Assembly (NCBI GenBank): GCA_016209225.1
Contig: JACQWO010000048.1
Location: 1-64,000, forward strand
Direction: 5' to 3'
DNA: 64,000 nucleotides
From: Desulfobacterales bacterium
GTDB taxonomy: Bacteria; Desulfobacterota; UBA8473
Shown: positions 18,615 to 26,855 of the stretch, piece after piece
How the letters are laid out: every line of letters starts with the position of its first letter
How positions within the stretch are numbered: position 1 is the stretch's first letter
The notes under the pieces: model-generated
Told to the model about the DNA's origin: nothing
Database searches by the model: none
What the model saw: only the letters and a program-made list of their open reading frames with translations
Program-made: the position numbers and the translations under genes

Positions 18615-19108
18615 TGCATTACAAACTCCGTGAAATAGAGATTCTTAAAAACACCCTCCCCTATTATCTGATTAGCCCTGAGAAGAAGCTCATCCTTTAA
18701 TTGAAACTTACCTTCAGGGCTTGATATGGATTCGCTATCCTTGCTGCTTATAAGGATAATAATAGCATCCCTTAGCTTAGGGGTTTTATCCAAGACCATT
18801 GGTTGATAAGACTTATCAGTAAGTTCGAATTGCATGCTTAATTTCAAAAACCTTCCCTGTTCTGCGAGATTCATTACAAAAGGGTCAAGGGAGACAAACA
18901 CCTCTTTCCCCAAACTTTCTTCTTTCTTATGCGCTGCAGTGCCTGCTTTCTCCTTCTCACCATAGAGCATTATATAGGCAAGGAAACCAGTTACTAACAA
19001 AAGTAGAATTGCACCAGCGATTATTATCAGCTTATTATTGCCCTTGCCGGGTTGTTCCTGTTGAGGCTCTTCGGCTCGGATATCAAGCGTTTCTTCTGTT
19101 CTATCCAT
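18611..19108 (-). CDS. fliL: FliL stator-associated basal-body protein
   Basis: A 165-aa inner-membrane protein near the stator. It has a cytoplasmic N-terminus rich in Glu/Gln, one membrane helix (about 27-50) and a periplasmic SPFH-like domain with FVSLDPFVMNLAEQGRFLKL (about 91-110). It is the first gene of the block running to fliA. GGAGG lies upstream of the ATG. A possible vegetative promoter is at 19264-19292. Confidence 0.93.
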   Translation of the reverse strand: MDRTEETLDIRAEEPQQEQPGKGNNKLIIIAGAILLLLVTGFLAYIMLYGEKEKAGTAAHKKEESLGKEVFVSLDPFVMNLAEQGRFLKLSMQFELTDKSYQPMVLDKTPKLRDAIIILISSKDSESISSPEGKFQLKDELLLRANQIIGEGVFKNLYFTEFVMQ

Positions 19109-19263
19109 TTATATCCTCCTCAAATCAAAGATTTCTGGGTCTCCTAATCCTTTTTAGTCTTTTTCATTCTGACTCCTGGCTCCTGAGTAGTCACTTGCAA
19201 TCTATCTTATGTGTATATCAAAAACTATGCCCAATGGAAACATACTGGAAATAAAGTGTTTTT

Positions 19264-19292
19264 TTAATAATCCCTGATTAAATATGTGTCAA
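19264..19292 (-). promoter_or_regulatory. Possible vegetative promoter for the fliL operon
   Basis: On the minus strand TTGACA (19287-19292) is followed after 17 nt by TATTAA (19264-19269). The -35 box is perfect and the -10 box matches four of six consensus positions. It lies about 155 nt before fliL. Confidence 0.4.
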
Positions 19293-19328
19293 AGAAATGA
19301 CTGGGGGATAGATTTTTGATATCCTGAC

Positions 19329-19355
19329 TAAAGTTTTTTAAACATATCCCGATAG
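19329..19355 (+). promoter_or_regulatory. Sigma-28 (FliA) promoter of the regulator/stator block
   Basis: TAAA (19329-19332), 15 nt, then CCCGATAG (19348-19355); the -35 box continues as TAAAGTTT. This matches the flagellar sigma-28 pattern (TAAA, 15-nt spacer, GCCGATAA) with minimal change. It points at the small gene at 19614 with a leader of about 250 nt. Confidence 0.8.
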
Positions 19356-19486
19356 ATGTAGTGAGGGGCGGGGGTTTTTCTTCCCTGTCTTGATATAAAA
19401 TCGTATAGGAATTTCCTTTTTGGACCTAGGTGAATAGAGTTGTTTTACTGGTTTCATTAGTTTGATTGGTTTGATGTTGAACATAT

Positions 19487-19510
19487 AACAGCGGGCTTGA
19501 GCCCGCTGTT
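19487..19510. repeat. Solo AACAGCGGGC palindrome
   Basis: AACAGCGGGCTT/GAGCCCGCTGTT, an almost perfect 24-nt palindrome, followed by a second half-copy GCCCGCTGTTG. It is the core of the six-copy element without its outer arms. It lies in the leader of the 19614 gene. Confidence 0.8.
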
Positions 19511-19613
19511 ATGCCCGCTGTTGTTTGGAAGTCAGTAAGGGAGGACGTCAATAAACGTTAATCAGAACTAACTGAACCAATAGAACTAACTTAACTGTTT
19601 TTATGTTCCTAAG

Positions 19614-19820
19614 GTGAATAACATGACAATATTTCCCTTTCAGATTAATGAGGCAATGCATGCTTATAACAGGGTATTAAAACTTAAACCCTCCGTCCTT
19701 CTTGAGAAAGAGCAGGTAGAACCACATGATATTATAAATATATCAGCAGAGGCAAAAAAGAAGCAAATTATCGGACAGGCTAAAACCGAGGTGTTGGAAA
19801 GGATAAGAGGAACAAAATAA
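19614..19820 (+). CDS. Small protein of unknown function
   Basis: A 68-aa charged protein. The N-terminal half is mixed (FPFQINEAMHAYNRVLKLKP) and the C-terminal half is a likely helix ending ISAEAKKKQIIGQAKTEVLE. It is the first gene after a strong sigma-28 promoter and ends two bases before a response regulator, so it belongs to the motility regulon. The start at 19614 has only a weak AAGGTG upstream; an ATG at 19623 (MTIFPF) is an alternative. I do not recognise a family. Confidence 0.6.
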   Translation: MNNMTIFPFQINEAMHAYNRVLKLKPSVLLEKEQVEPHDIINISAEAKKKQIIGQAKTEVLERIRGTK

Positions 19821-19821
19821 G

Positions 19822-20439
19822 ATGGATACAAAAAATTTTAGGATATTAGTGGCAGATGATGATGAGATACCACGAGATATTGTCAGCAGCATTCTCTGCA
19901 AAGAGGGGTATTCTGTTGTGTCGGCAACAAATGGTATCGAGGCTATAAATATTCTCAGACTTGAGGATATAAACCTCGTTATAACTGATCTCAGAATGCC
20001 CGGGGCTGATGGGCTTGATGTTCTTAAGCACGCTCTGAGAATCAATCCTGAAGCCTCCGTTGTTATACTCACTGCTTATGGAACGCTGGATACCGCACTT
20101 GAGGCAATAAAAGGAGGGGCATATGATTACCTGACAAAACCGTTCAAGGTTCAGGAGATACTCATTATTGCGGAAAGAGTATATAAAAGGGTGGAATTAA
20201 TAAATGAAAACAGGGAATTAATGAAACATATCAGGGATACTTATCGTGACATCGAGGTAATAAAGACAGTTTCGGGGAGTAATAATCCCCAAATTATAAC
20301 GGACTGGATAGAGAGGATAGAAAAATTAAAGGAGATGAATGTCCTTTCAGTACAGGAATCGAAAAAATTAAAGAAAAGGTTGATTAGGGGGAATGGAAAT
20401 GGAAATGAAAAAGGAGAGGGGGAGGGTATTAATAGTTGA
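19822..20439 (+). CDS. Receiver-domain response regulator with helical tail
   Basis: A 205-aa protein: receiver (about 6-120) with ADDDE (11-15), phospho-acceptor Asp56 in ITDLRMP, LTAYG and Lys in LTKPF, then a coiled tail of about 80 residues. It has no DNA-binding or enzymatic domain. Its 3' end overlaps the HD-GYP gene by 47 nt, so the two are translationally linked, and both likely act in the same pathway. Confidence 0.9.
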   Translation: MDTKNFRILVADDDEIPRDIVSSILCKEGYSVVSATNGIEAINILRLEDINLVITDLRMPGADGLDVLKHALRINPEASVVILTAYGTLDTALEAIKGGAYDYLTKPFKVQEILIIAERVYKRVELINENRELMKHIRDTYRDIEVIKTVSGSNNPQIITDWIERIEKLKEMNVLSVQESKKLKKRLIRGNGNGNEKGEGEGINS

Positions 20440-21904
20440 TGATGACCCTCTCATGAGAGGTCTCCTCTCGGACATGCTTTATAATGTTGGCAGCTATAAA
20501 ACCGATGTTGCCGTAGATGGTTTTGACGGAATAGGAAAGATCAAAAATAACGAATACGATATTGTTTTTGCAGACATGTCAATGCCAAGATTGAATGGTA
20601 TGGATTTTCTGAAAGAGATAAAAAAGATTAACTCCTCTATGCCTGTGGTTATAATTACGGGCATTTCCTCTGTAGACATGGCGGTAAATGCCATGAAAGA
20701 AGGTGCACAGGATTTCATAACAAAACCATTCAGGATTGATACGGTAATATCTATTGCAGACAGGATAACCGGTGAAAGAAAACTTTTAAATTTAAACAAA
20801 ATTGCAGTAAAAGATGATTACGAGGCATCCGTCGGGAAGCTGAAAGCGGAGCTTTCTAAGAAACTTCAGGAGATAGGCATCTTCCAATCCATAAGCACTG
20901 AGCTTGATGGCCTGTGTGATAATAAAGAGATATTCGAAAGTATTGTAGCGATGGCATCAAAGCTCTTTGCGGTAAAAGAGGCATCCTTTGGCGCTATTGA
21001 AAATGGGCACCTGAAAATAAAGGGAACCATAGGGACAATGGCAAAAGATATTTCCATTGCGAACAGTATTTTTGAGAATGTGATAAAGAAAAAAACCTTT
21101 TGCCTTGCCTCATTGGGGGAGATTAGTCCCCACAATGGCAGTCTTCTTACCTCCCCTTTTCTTTCTGTTCCCCTTACCATAAATAATGAGGTCTTTGGGA
21201 TCCTGAACCTCTCAAACAAGGCAGATGGGACTACATTCACAGACGATGAGATACGTCTTGCGCTTACCTTTGCAGAGAAGGCAGCCATGAGAATAGAGAA
21301 CAACGCCCTTTATGAAGTCTTTTATGCTAATCTCATGAATACATTGAAATCACTGGTCATCAGTATCGAGGCCAGAGATCCCTATACAAAGCATCATTCA
21401 GAAAGGGTTAGTTTATATTCCCTTCAGATTGCAGATGTAATGAATCTCGGTGCTGAAGATAAGGATGCTATAAGGTTTGGCGGCTATCTCCATGACATAG
21501 GAAAGATAGGTGTCAGGGACACCGTTCTAGTGAAGCCAGGAATGCTTACACCCGAAGAAACAACAGAAATCAGGTTGCATCCCGTTATAGGGTATAATAT
21601 ATTAGAACCTTTAAAGTTTTTCCCTGACGAGATGGATATTGTTCGATATCATCATGAGAAGTTCGATGGCAGTGGTTATCCAGATGGTCTTGCAGGCGAT
21701 GATATCCCCCTTATCGCGCGAATCGCTGCCGTTGCCGATACCTATGACGCTATGACATCCTCGAGGCCGTATAGAAATTCAATTGGTCATGATATTGCAA
21801 TAAAAGAGCTAAAAACAGGTTCATCTTCTCAGTTTGAAGGTGAGATTGTTCTTGCATTTTTGCAAACACCGGTAGGGAAAGGGGAGGAGAGGTTATTACT
21901 ATAG
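20393..21904 (+). CDS. Response regulator c-di-GMP phosphodiesterase (REC-GAF-HD-GYP)
   Basis: A 503-aa protein predicted to hydrolyse cyclic di-GMP when regulated by phosphorylation. Receiver about 10-125 with Asp61 in FADMSMP and Lys in ITKPF; GAF-like domain about 165-305; HD-GYP domain about 315-490 with HDIGKIGV (His367-Asp368) and HHEKFDGSGYPDGL, so the catalytic residues are present. It starts with a run of ATGGAA codons inside the preceding gene, after AGGGGG. Lower c-di-GMP normally favours motility, fitting its place in a motility operon. Confidence 0.95.
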   Translation: MEMEMKKERGRVLIVDDDPLMRGLLSDMLYNVGSYKTDVAVDGFDGIGKIKNNEYDIVFADMSMPRLNGMDFLKEIKKINSSMPVVIITGISSVDMAVNAMKEGAQDFITKPFRIDTVISIADRITGERKLLNLNKIAVKDDYEASVGKLKAELSKKLQEIGIFQSISTELDGLCDNKEIFESIVAMASKLFAVKEASFGAIENGHLKIKGTIGTMAKDISIANSIFENVIKKKTFCLASLGEISPHNGSLLTSPFLSVPLTINNEVFGILNLSNKADGTTFTDDEIRLALTFAEKAAMRIENNALYEVFYANLMNTLKSLVISIEARDPYTKHHSERVSLYSLQIADVMNLGAEDKDAIRFGGYLHDIGKIGVRDTVLVKPGMLTPEETTEIRLHPVIGYNILEPLKFFPDEMDIVRYHHEKFDGSGYPDGLAGDDIPLIARIAAVADTYDAMTSSRPYRNSIGHDIAIKELKTGSSSQFEGEIVLAFLQTPVGKGEERLLL

Positions 21905-21921
21905 AGGACAACACATTAAGA

Positions 21922-22479
21922 TTGAAACAGAAGGAACTGGAACGGAAGGAACTGGAAGCACGTGGATATTTCCGGGTGGATGATGTTTTTCCCGTGATCT
22001 CAAGGAAGGTGACAGAAGATTCTCCATATATGAAATCGAAGGTCTTTCCAGGATATAGTATGGAAATTTCCGATATGGATGTATCTGATGGGACAATAAA
22101 TCCACAACTATGGAAGATGCTGGTTAATATTAACACAAAGCTGGGACTGATACTTGAGCACCTGCAACTGGAGAGCGAGGGACTTATAAAGGCTGAAAAC
22201 ATGCCGGTTAATATTAGCGCATCGGGCGTAAGATTCAAAATGAAGGAAAAGGTTGGTATAGGTGACGTAATTGAGATAAAAATGCTTCTGCCTACATATC
22301 CTCCTGTGGGAATACTTGCCTATGGAAATATAGTACAGGTAAATGATCTTGGAAGCGGCGAATATGAAGTCGCTTTATATTTTTCTGATATGGATGATGA
22401 GGTAAGGGACGAGATAATCCAATATACTCTCAAGCGCCAGAGAGAGATTCTAAGGAAACATAAACAACAAACGGTTTAG
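21922..22479 (+). CDS. PilZ-like c-di-GMP effector candidate
   Basis: A 185-aa protein. An N-terminal segment with YFRVDD (16-21) and a helical stretch (60-90) precede a PilZ-type beta domain beginning MPVNISASGVRF (94-105); NISASG matches the D/NxSxxG half of the c-di-GMP motif. The RxxxR half is not clear, so ligand binding is uncertain. The start is a TTG at 21922; no strong Shine-Dalgarno is visible. It follows the HD-GYP gene by 17 nt. The stop TAG is inside a GGTTTAGGGTTCAGGG repeat. Confidence 0.75.
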   Translation: MKQKELERKELEARGYFRVDDVFPVISRKVTEDSPYMKSKVFPGYSMEISDMDVSDGTINPQLWKMLVNINTKLGLILEHLQLESEGLIKAENMPVNISASGVRFKMKEKVGIGDVIEIKMLLPTYPPVGILAYGNIVQVNDLGSGEYEVALYFSDMDDEVRDEIIQYTLKRQREILRKHKQQTV

Positions 22480-22682
22480 GGTTCAGGGTTTAGGGTTCAG
22501 GGTGCAAGGTTCAGGGTTCAACCTTGAACCTTTGTAACTTCAGCCACAGATTCACACAGATGAACGCAGATAGGTTTAAATAATATTGAGGTTGGCTTAT
22601 TATTGAATTTTGGCAGAAAACCAGAATTCAAGAGATTTGTATATGATAATAAAAGAAAAAAAATCAGCGGTAATCAGCGTGG
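22478..22682. repeat. Composite repeat spacer before motA (GGTTCAGG words and CCACAGATTCACACAG element)
   Basis: GGGTTCAGGG, GGTTTAGG and GGTGCAAGG words (22478-22519) face AACCTTGAACC (22520-22530). Then GTAACTTCAGCCACAGATTC begins a second element with words ACACAGATGAACGCAGAT, closed by AATCAGCGGTAATCAGCGTGG at 22661-22682. The second element has closer copies at 54314-54426 and 63874-63922. Confidence 0.8.
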
Positions 22683-22695
22683 GGAATGATGTTTG

Positions 22696-23445
22696 ATGGA
22701 CCGTGCAAGCGTTATGGGAATTATTTTCGGAATAACTGCAATTGTTGGCGGGAATCTGTTCGAGGGGGGAAGTCTCCATTCTATCATGCAGTTAACTGCT
22801 GCGGTGATTGTATTTGGTGGAACATTTGGCGCGGTACTGTTGAGTTTTCCGCTAAGGGATATCCTAAAAGCCATTTCCTCTCTCAGAGATATTTTTGTGG
22901 ATGGAAAGACAAATCCTGAAACTTCTATAAAGAGCATTATCCAATATTCAAATATAGTGAGAAGAAATGGTTTAATTGCCCTGGAACCGGAGATATCTAA
23001 AATCAATGACTCCTTTCTCAGAAAGGCGCTGAGACTTGCAGTTGATGGTATGGGGCCAAAAATACTGAAAGAGGCAATGGAGCAGGAGAATATTACCTAT
23101 GAGGAGGAAAGAAGACGGATAGCAAGAGTTTTTGAGACTGCGGGGGGATTTGCGCCTACCATAGGAATCTTGGGGGCGGTTTTAGGACTTATACAAGTGA
23201 TGGAGAATCTCTCCGATCCCTCAAAACTAGGTTCCGGCATTGCTGTAGCCTTTGTGGCAACCATATATGGCGTTGGTTCAGCGAATCTGATACTGCTGCC
23301 AATATCAAAAAAACTATTAAATAGATTGAACCATGAACTGTCTGTAAGAGAGATAGTGCTGGAGGGGGTTGTGGGAATACAATCAGGAATAAATCCGTAC
23401 TACCTTGAGGAGAGACTCAGGGTTTTTATAGAGGGGATAGAATAA
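22696..23445 (+). CDS. motA: MotA/PomA-type stator protein, pair 1
   Basis: Ion-channel subunit of the flagellar stator. The start ATG at 22696 is preferred over a TTG one codon upstream, giving 249 aa. There are four membrane segments: two near the N-terminus and two in the region around 150-205 with the conserved FAPTIGILGAVLGLIQVM. The short cytoplasmic loop and length resemble the PomA-like branch. It pairs with the MotB gene 10 nt downstream. Ion specificity cannot be read from the sequence alone. Confidence 0.93.
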   Translation: MDRASVMGIIFGITAIVGGNLFEGGSLHSIMQLTAAVIVFGGTFGAVLLSFPLRDILKAISSLRDIFVDGKTNPETSIKSIIQYSNIVRRNGLIALEPEISKINDSFLRKALRLAVDGMGPKILKEAMEQENITYEEERRRIARVFETAGGFAPTIGILGAVLGLIQVMENLSDPSKLGSGIAVAFVATIYGVGSANLILLPISKKLLNRLNHELSVREIVLEGVVGIQSGINPYYLEERLRVFIEGIE

Positions 23446-23455
23446 GGATTCCCAA

Positions 23456-24148
23456 ATGAGAAAGAGACGGAAGATGGAGGAGCATGACAATCCAGATAGG
23501 TGGGTTATATCATACGCGGACTTCATTACCCTTCTTTTTGCATTTTTCACAACCCTGTATGCCATCAGTAATGTGGATTCAAGCAAGCTCAAGATGTTTG
23601 CAGGATCGATGAAGTCTGCCCTTAAGGCAACGGGGACGAATAGTTCTGCCGGCACCACCATTATAGAAGGCATCAAACCTATAAGTTATGCAGATGTTAA
23701 GCTTGAAAAAGACATCAGGAAAACATTTGAAAAATTTGGTAAGCTGGAGGGAATTAGCATCTCAAGAGATCAAAGGGGCGTCTTAATATCCTTTGGAGAT
23801 TCTGTTCTTTTTGATACAGGTTCAGCAGTGATTAAGGATGAAGCAGAACCGTTGCTCTCGTCAGTAATATCTGTTATAAAGAGGGCACAAAACAATATAA
23901 TAGTTGAGGGACACACAGATAATATACCTATAAAGTCTAAATACCTTTCAAACTGGGAATTATCTACAGCAAGGGCTGCCGGCGTCCTTATGTATATTCT
24001 GAAAGAAAATAATAACATGAGCCCGGAAAGATTTTCCACCTCAGGATATGCGGAATATCGTCCGGTTACATCCAATGTGACCCCTGAAGGAAGGGCAAAA
24101 AACAGGAGGGTAGATATAGTATTTGTCAGTAACAGATACGGTAGCTAA
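23456..24148 (+). CDS. motB: MotB-type stator protein, pair 1
   Basis: A 230-aa stator subunit. One membrane helix (about 17-36) carries the channel aspartate Asp22 in SYADFITLLF. A linker and a C-terminal OmpA-like peptidoglycan-binding domain follow, with VEGHTDNIPI and NRRVDIVF. It overlaps the following kinase gene by 26 nt. The pair with the upstream MotA is clear. Confidence 0.94.
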   Translation: MRKRRKMEEHDNPDRWVISYADFITLLFAFFTTLYAISNVDSSKLKMFAGSMKSALKATGTNSSAGTTIIEGIKPISYADVKLEKDIRKTFEKFGKLEGISISRDQRGVLISFGDSVLFDTGSAVIKDEAEPLLSSVISVIKRAQNNIIVEGHTDNIPIKSKYLSNWELSTARAAGVLMYILKENNNMSPERFSTSGYAEYRPVTSNVTPEGRAKNRRVDIVFVSNRYGS

Positions 24149-25592
24149 GATACTCTTTATTGATGGCAGTTCCTTTGGCCATGATCTGATAAAGACGTCC
24201 TTCAGTAGGTATCTGACAGGATATCATCTGGAATTCGTATCTACTGCGGAGCAAGGATTAGAAGTCATTAAAAGGGACCATGTAAAAGCTGTTTTTGTCA
24301 GTCAGGAACTCCCGGACATGGATGGATTTGAATTGTTGAGAGAGGTTAAAGAGCTGAAGATTCAGTCGCCGGTAATTATGATGGCAACAGATGGGGCAAA
24401 AAGGGTAGCTATTAAGGCGTTGAAGAAAGGCGCAGAGGATTGCGTTACCAAGAGCCTAAAAACCTTCGATGCTTTTCCTCTCATCCTTGAGCGTGCCATT
24501 TTCAGGTATGAACTAAACAGAGAGATGGCCAAGAGAGATAAGTTAATAATCCAGAGTCAAAAACGCTGGAGGGCAATTTTCGATGCCATAGTAGACTTTA
24601 TTTTTGTGATAGATGACGATTACAGGTTAATTAAGGTGAATAATACACTCGCAAAAGTCTTAGGTATGCATCCGAAGGAACTTATAGGCAAGAGATGCAA
24701 CGAATTGAATAATACCATAGATGTACCTGATGAACGCTGTCTAAAAGATGTTATAAAGGATGGTGCTCCATATATTTATGAAAAAAACATAGGTGACGAT
24801 ACATATCAGATAAGTATATTCCCTCTGTACGACGATGATAAGCCCATGACAATTCATGTAATGAAAAACATCACCGAAATGAGGAGATTAAAGGAACAAT
24901 TATACCATTCCGAAAAACTCGCATCCCTGGGTCTTCTGGTCTCAGGGGTTGCCCATGAGATTAACAACCCGCTAACAGGAATAATAGCCTATACAGAGCT
25001 TCTCGGGATGAGTGTCGTAGATGAAGAGACTAGTAAGAAATTAGGAAAAATACTATATAGCGCTGAGCGGTGTAAGAAGATTGTTGAAAACTTGCTTACA
25101 TTCTCGAGACAGAAAAACCCATCAAAGAGCCTTGAATCAATAAATGATATTATTGATAGGGTCGTAGATTTCAGGGCGTACTGGCTTGGGGTAAATAACA
25201 TCGAGATCGAGAAGGATTATGATGAACTTTCTACTGTCCTCGTTGACTCACAGCAGATTCAGCAGGCAATCCTCAATATCCTCCTCAATGCCGAGCAGGC
25301 GATGGTTGACTCTAATGTAGATAATAGGAGAATTAAATTTACCACAAGGTATGATCGGGATAATCGTAAGATAATAATAAAGATTTCTGACAATGGTCCC
25401 GGAATCCCACAAAATATAATATCCAGCATATTCGATCCATTCTTCACCACAAAGCCTGCCGGCAGCGGAACAGGATTGGGCCTTTCCATATCCCACGGTA
25501 TAATTGTTGAACATGAAGGCAACATAATGGTTAAAAGTCCTAAAGGAAAAGGCGCTACCTTCTTTATAGAGCTTCCTTTAGCTAAGAAATAG
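24123..25592 (+). CDS. Sensor kinase with pseudo-receiver and PAS domain
   Basis: A 489-aa soluble protein: receiver-like domain (about 8-125), PAS (about 148-255), HisKA with His278 in GVAHEINNPL and an ATPase domain with NxxxN, DNGPGIP and GTGLGLS. In the receiver the phospho-acceptor position is Ser60 (VSQELPDMDG in place of D-x-x-x-P) and the acidic pair is reduced to one Asp, so it probably cannot be phosphorylated. The start is a TTG at 24123 inside motB. A repeat element begins directly after the stop. Its partner regulator is unknown. Confidence 0.9.
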   Translation: MSVTDTVAKILFIDGSSFGHDLIKTSFSRYLTGYHLEFVSTAEQGLEVIKRDHVKAVFVSQELPDMDGFELLREVKELKIQSPVIMMATDGAKRVAIKALKKGAEDCVTKSLKTFDAFPLILERAIFRYELNREMAKRDKLIIQSQKRWRAIFDAIVDFIFVIDDDYRLIKVNNTLAKVLGMHPKELIGKRCNELNNTIDVPDERCLKDVIKDGAPYIYEKNIGDDTYQISIFPLYDDDKPMTIHVMKNITEMRRLKEQLYHSEKLASLGLLVSGVAHEINNPLTGIIAYTELLGMSVVDEETSKKLGKILYSAERCKKIVENLLTFSRQKNPSKSLESINDIIDRVVDFRAYWLGVNNIEIEKDYDELSTVLVDSQQIQQAILNILLNAEQAMVDSNVDNRRIKFTTRYDRDNRKIIIKISDNGPGIPQNIISSIFDPFFTTKPAGSGTGLGLSISHGIIVEHEGNIMVKSPKGKGATFFIELPLAKK

Positions 25593-25780
25593 CGTAAACC
25601 GCTCACGGTTCTCAGTTTGCAGTTTACGGTAATTACAACAGCAGGCATCACAACAGCAAGCTTAAGCTTGCTGTTATATAAAGCTTGAAGCATTTTTGAT
25701 ATTGCTTTCAACTCCTGAATGAGTTCTTTTGCATCTTAGATTTAAGTTTTTGCCAACTGTTAACTGCAAACTGTGAACGG
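25593..25780. repeat. AACAGC-palindrome dispersed element, copy 3 (inverted, with insertion)
   Basis: It starts at the base after the kinase stop: GTAAACCGCTCACGG..., TAATTACAACAGCAGGCATCAC, the 24-nt palindrome at 25652-25675, TATATAAAGCTTGAAGCATTTTTG, then about 50 nt absent from other copies, then TTTTGCCAACTGTTAACTGCAAACTGTGAACGG. It is inverted relative to copies 2 and 4. Confidence 0.85.
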
Positions 25781-25843
25781 AGAACAAATAGCCTGGAGGA
25801 GTAAATGTGGGAAAGTAATTGAAGATGGGGTGGGATATTTATA

Positions 25844-26695
25844 ATGTTCGTCATTATAGGCATACTTACAGTTCTAGGTTCTATCATCGGTGGTTTCTTG
25901 ATGGAGGGAGGCAACCTCCATGTACTTTTTCAGCCTGCTGAGCTGGTTATCATATTTGGTGCTGCAATAGGTGGTTTCCTCATAGCCTCTCCCTCGAGGG
26001 TTGTGAAGCTTGTTGTCAAACATATTACCTCGATAATGAGTTCTAAAGAGCAGAGCAAGGAAAAATATCTGGAAATTCTCTCTCTCCTGTATCAACTATT
26101 CTCAAAGATAAGAAAGGAGGGACTCATATCAATAGAATCTGACGTCGAGGCGCCTGATAAGAGTGCAATCTTCAACAAGTACAAAAGTGTCATGACAAAT
26201 CTCAATATCATTGACTTTCTATGCGATAATGTGAAGGTAATTATAACGACAAATGTCCCTCCACATGAGCTCGAAAACTTAATGGAACTCGAGATAGAAA
26301 CCCATCACCACGAGGCTATGGTTCCATCCCGTAGTCTTGCTAAGATAGCAGATGCTCTGCCTGGGCTTGGTATTGTTGCTGCGGTTTTGGGCGTTGTTCT
26401 CACTATGGGTAAAATTGACCAGCCCCCTTCAGTGCTTGGGCATAGCGTAGGCGCTGCTCTGGTGGGAACACTTCTTGGGGTGTTAATGTGCTATGGCTTC
26501 GTCGGCCCAATGGCGACAAATCTTGAATATAAGGCAAAAGAAGACATTGTATATTTTCAGATTATAAAAGTAGCGCTGGTAGCATTTGTTGGAGGTTCAC
26601 CGCCACAGATGGCGGTAGAATTTGGCAGAAGGGCGATAGCGGGCAAGGAGAAACCAACCTTTGATGAACTGGAAAAGGGAATAAGGGGTGGATAG
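25844..26695 (+). CDS. motA: MotA-type stator protein, pair 2
   Basis: A 283-aa stator subunit, longer than pair 1 and closer to the enteric MotA in length. N-terminal helices (IGILTVLGSIIGGFLMEGG) are followed by a cytoplasmic loop with ETHHHEAMVPSRSLAKIADALPGLG and two C-terminal helices (about 170-225). A repeat-filled gap separates it from the kinase. It forms a run with MotB-2, the VWA protein and the coiled-coil protein. Confidence 0.94.
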   Translation: MFVIIGILTVLGSIIGGFLMEGGNLHVLFQPAELVIIFGAAIGGFLIASPSRVVKLVVKHITSIMSSKEQSKEKYLEILSLLYQLFSKIRKEGLISIESDVEAPDKSAIFNKYKSVMTNLNIIDFLCDNVKVIITTNVPPHELENLMELEIETHHHEAMVPSRSLAKIADALPGLGIVAAVLGVVLTMGKIDQPPSVLGHSVGAALVGTLLGVLMCYGFVGPMATNLEYKAKEDIVYFQIIKVALVAFVGGSPPQMAVEFGRRAIAGKEKPTFDELEKGIRGG

Positions 26696-26702
26696 ATAAA
26701 AA

Positions 26703-26841
26703 AAGGATTCAAGGGGTCAATAGTTCAAGGATTCGAGCGACACGATCCTGCTCTGCTTTGTGCCTTTGCCTGCCCTGTTAAATTTCCCAAAAGGAACCCT
26801 ATTTAACAGGGTGAACCTTTGCCACTTTGTGCCTGACTGGA
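26703..26841. repeat. Composite repeat spacer between motA-2 and motB-2
   Basis: GGATTCAAGGGGTCAA words (26703-26734) are followed by CTTTGTGCCTTTGCC words, an 11-nt perfect inverted repeat CCCTGTTAAAT/ATTTAACAGGG (26773-26783 and 26801-26811, 17-nt loop) and TTTGCCACTTTGTGCCTGACTGG. The CACAAAG words recur at 41369-41544, 46866-46886 and 59399-59560. Confidence 0.82.
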
Positions 26842-26855
26842 AGGGATACTTTCGG

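Larger units (their letters stand above)
19109..19613. other. 505-nt divergent intergenic region
   Basis: It holds, in order: a GACTCCT-word repeat ending in CCTGAGTAGTCAC (19166-19194); a possible vegetative promoter for fliL on the minus strand (19264-19292); a strong sigma-28 box on the plus strand (19329-19355); a solo AACAGCGGGC palindrome (19487-19510); and AGAACTAACT-type words up to the next gene. I saw no open frame worth calling. Confidence 0.7.

Noticed and set aside
26760-26855. Longer MotB-2 N-terminus
   Set aside because: The frame runs through CACAAAG-type repeat words and the CCCTGTTAAAT inverted repeat; ATG 26856 has AAGGG and the normal MotB beginning.
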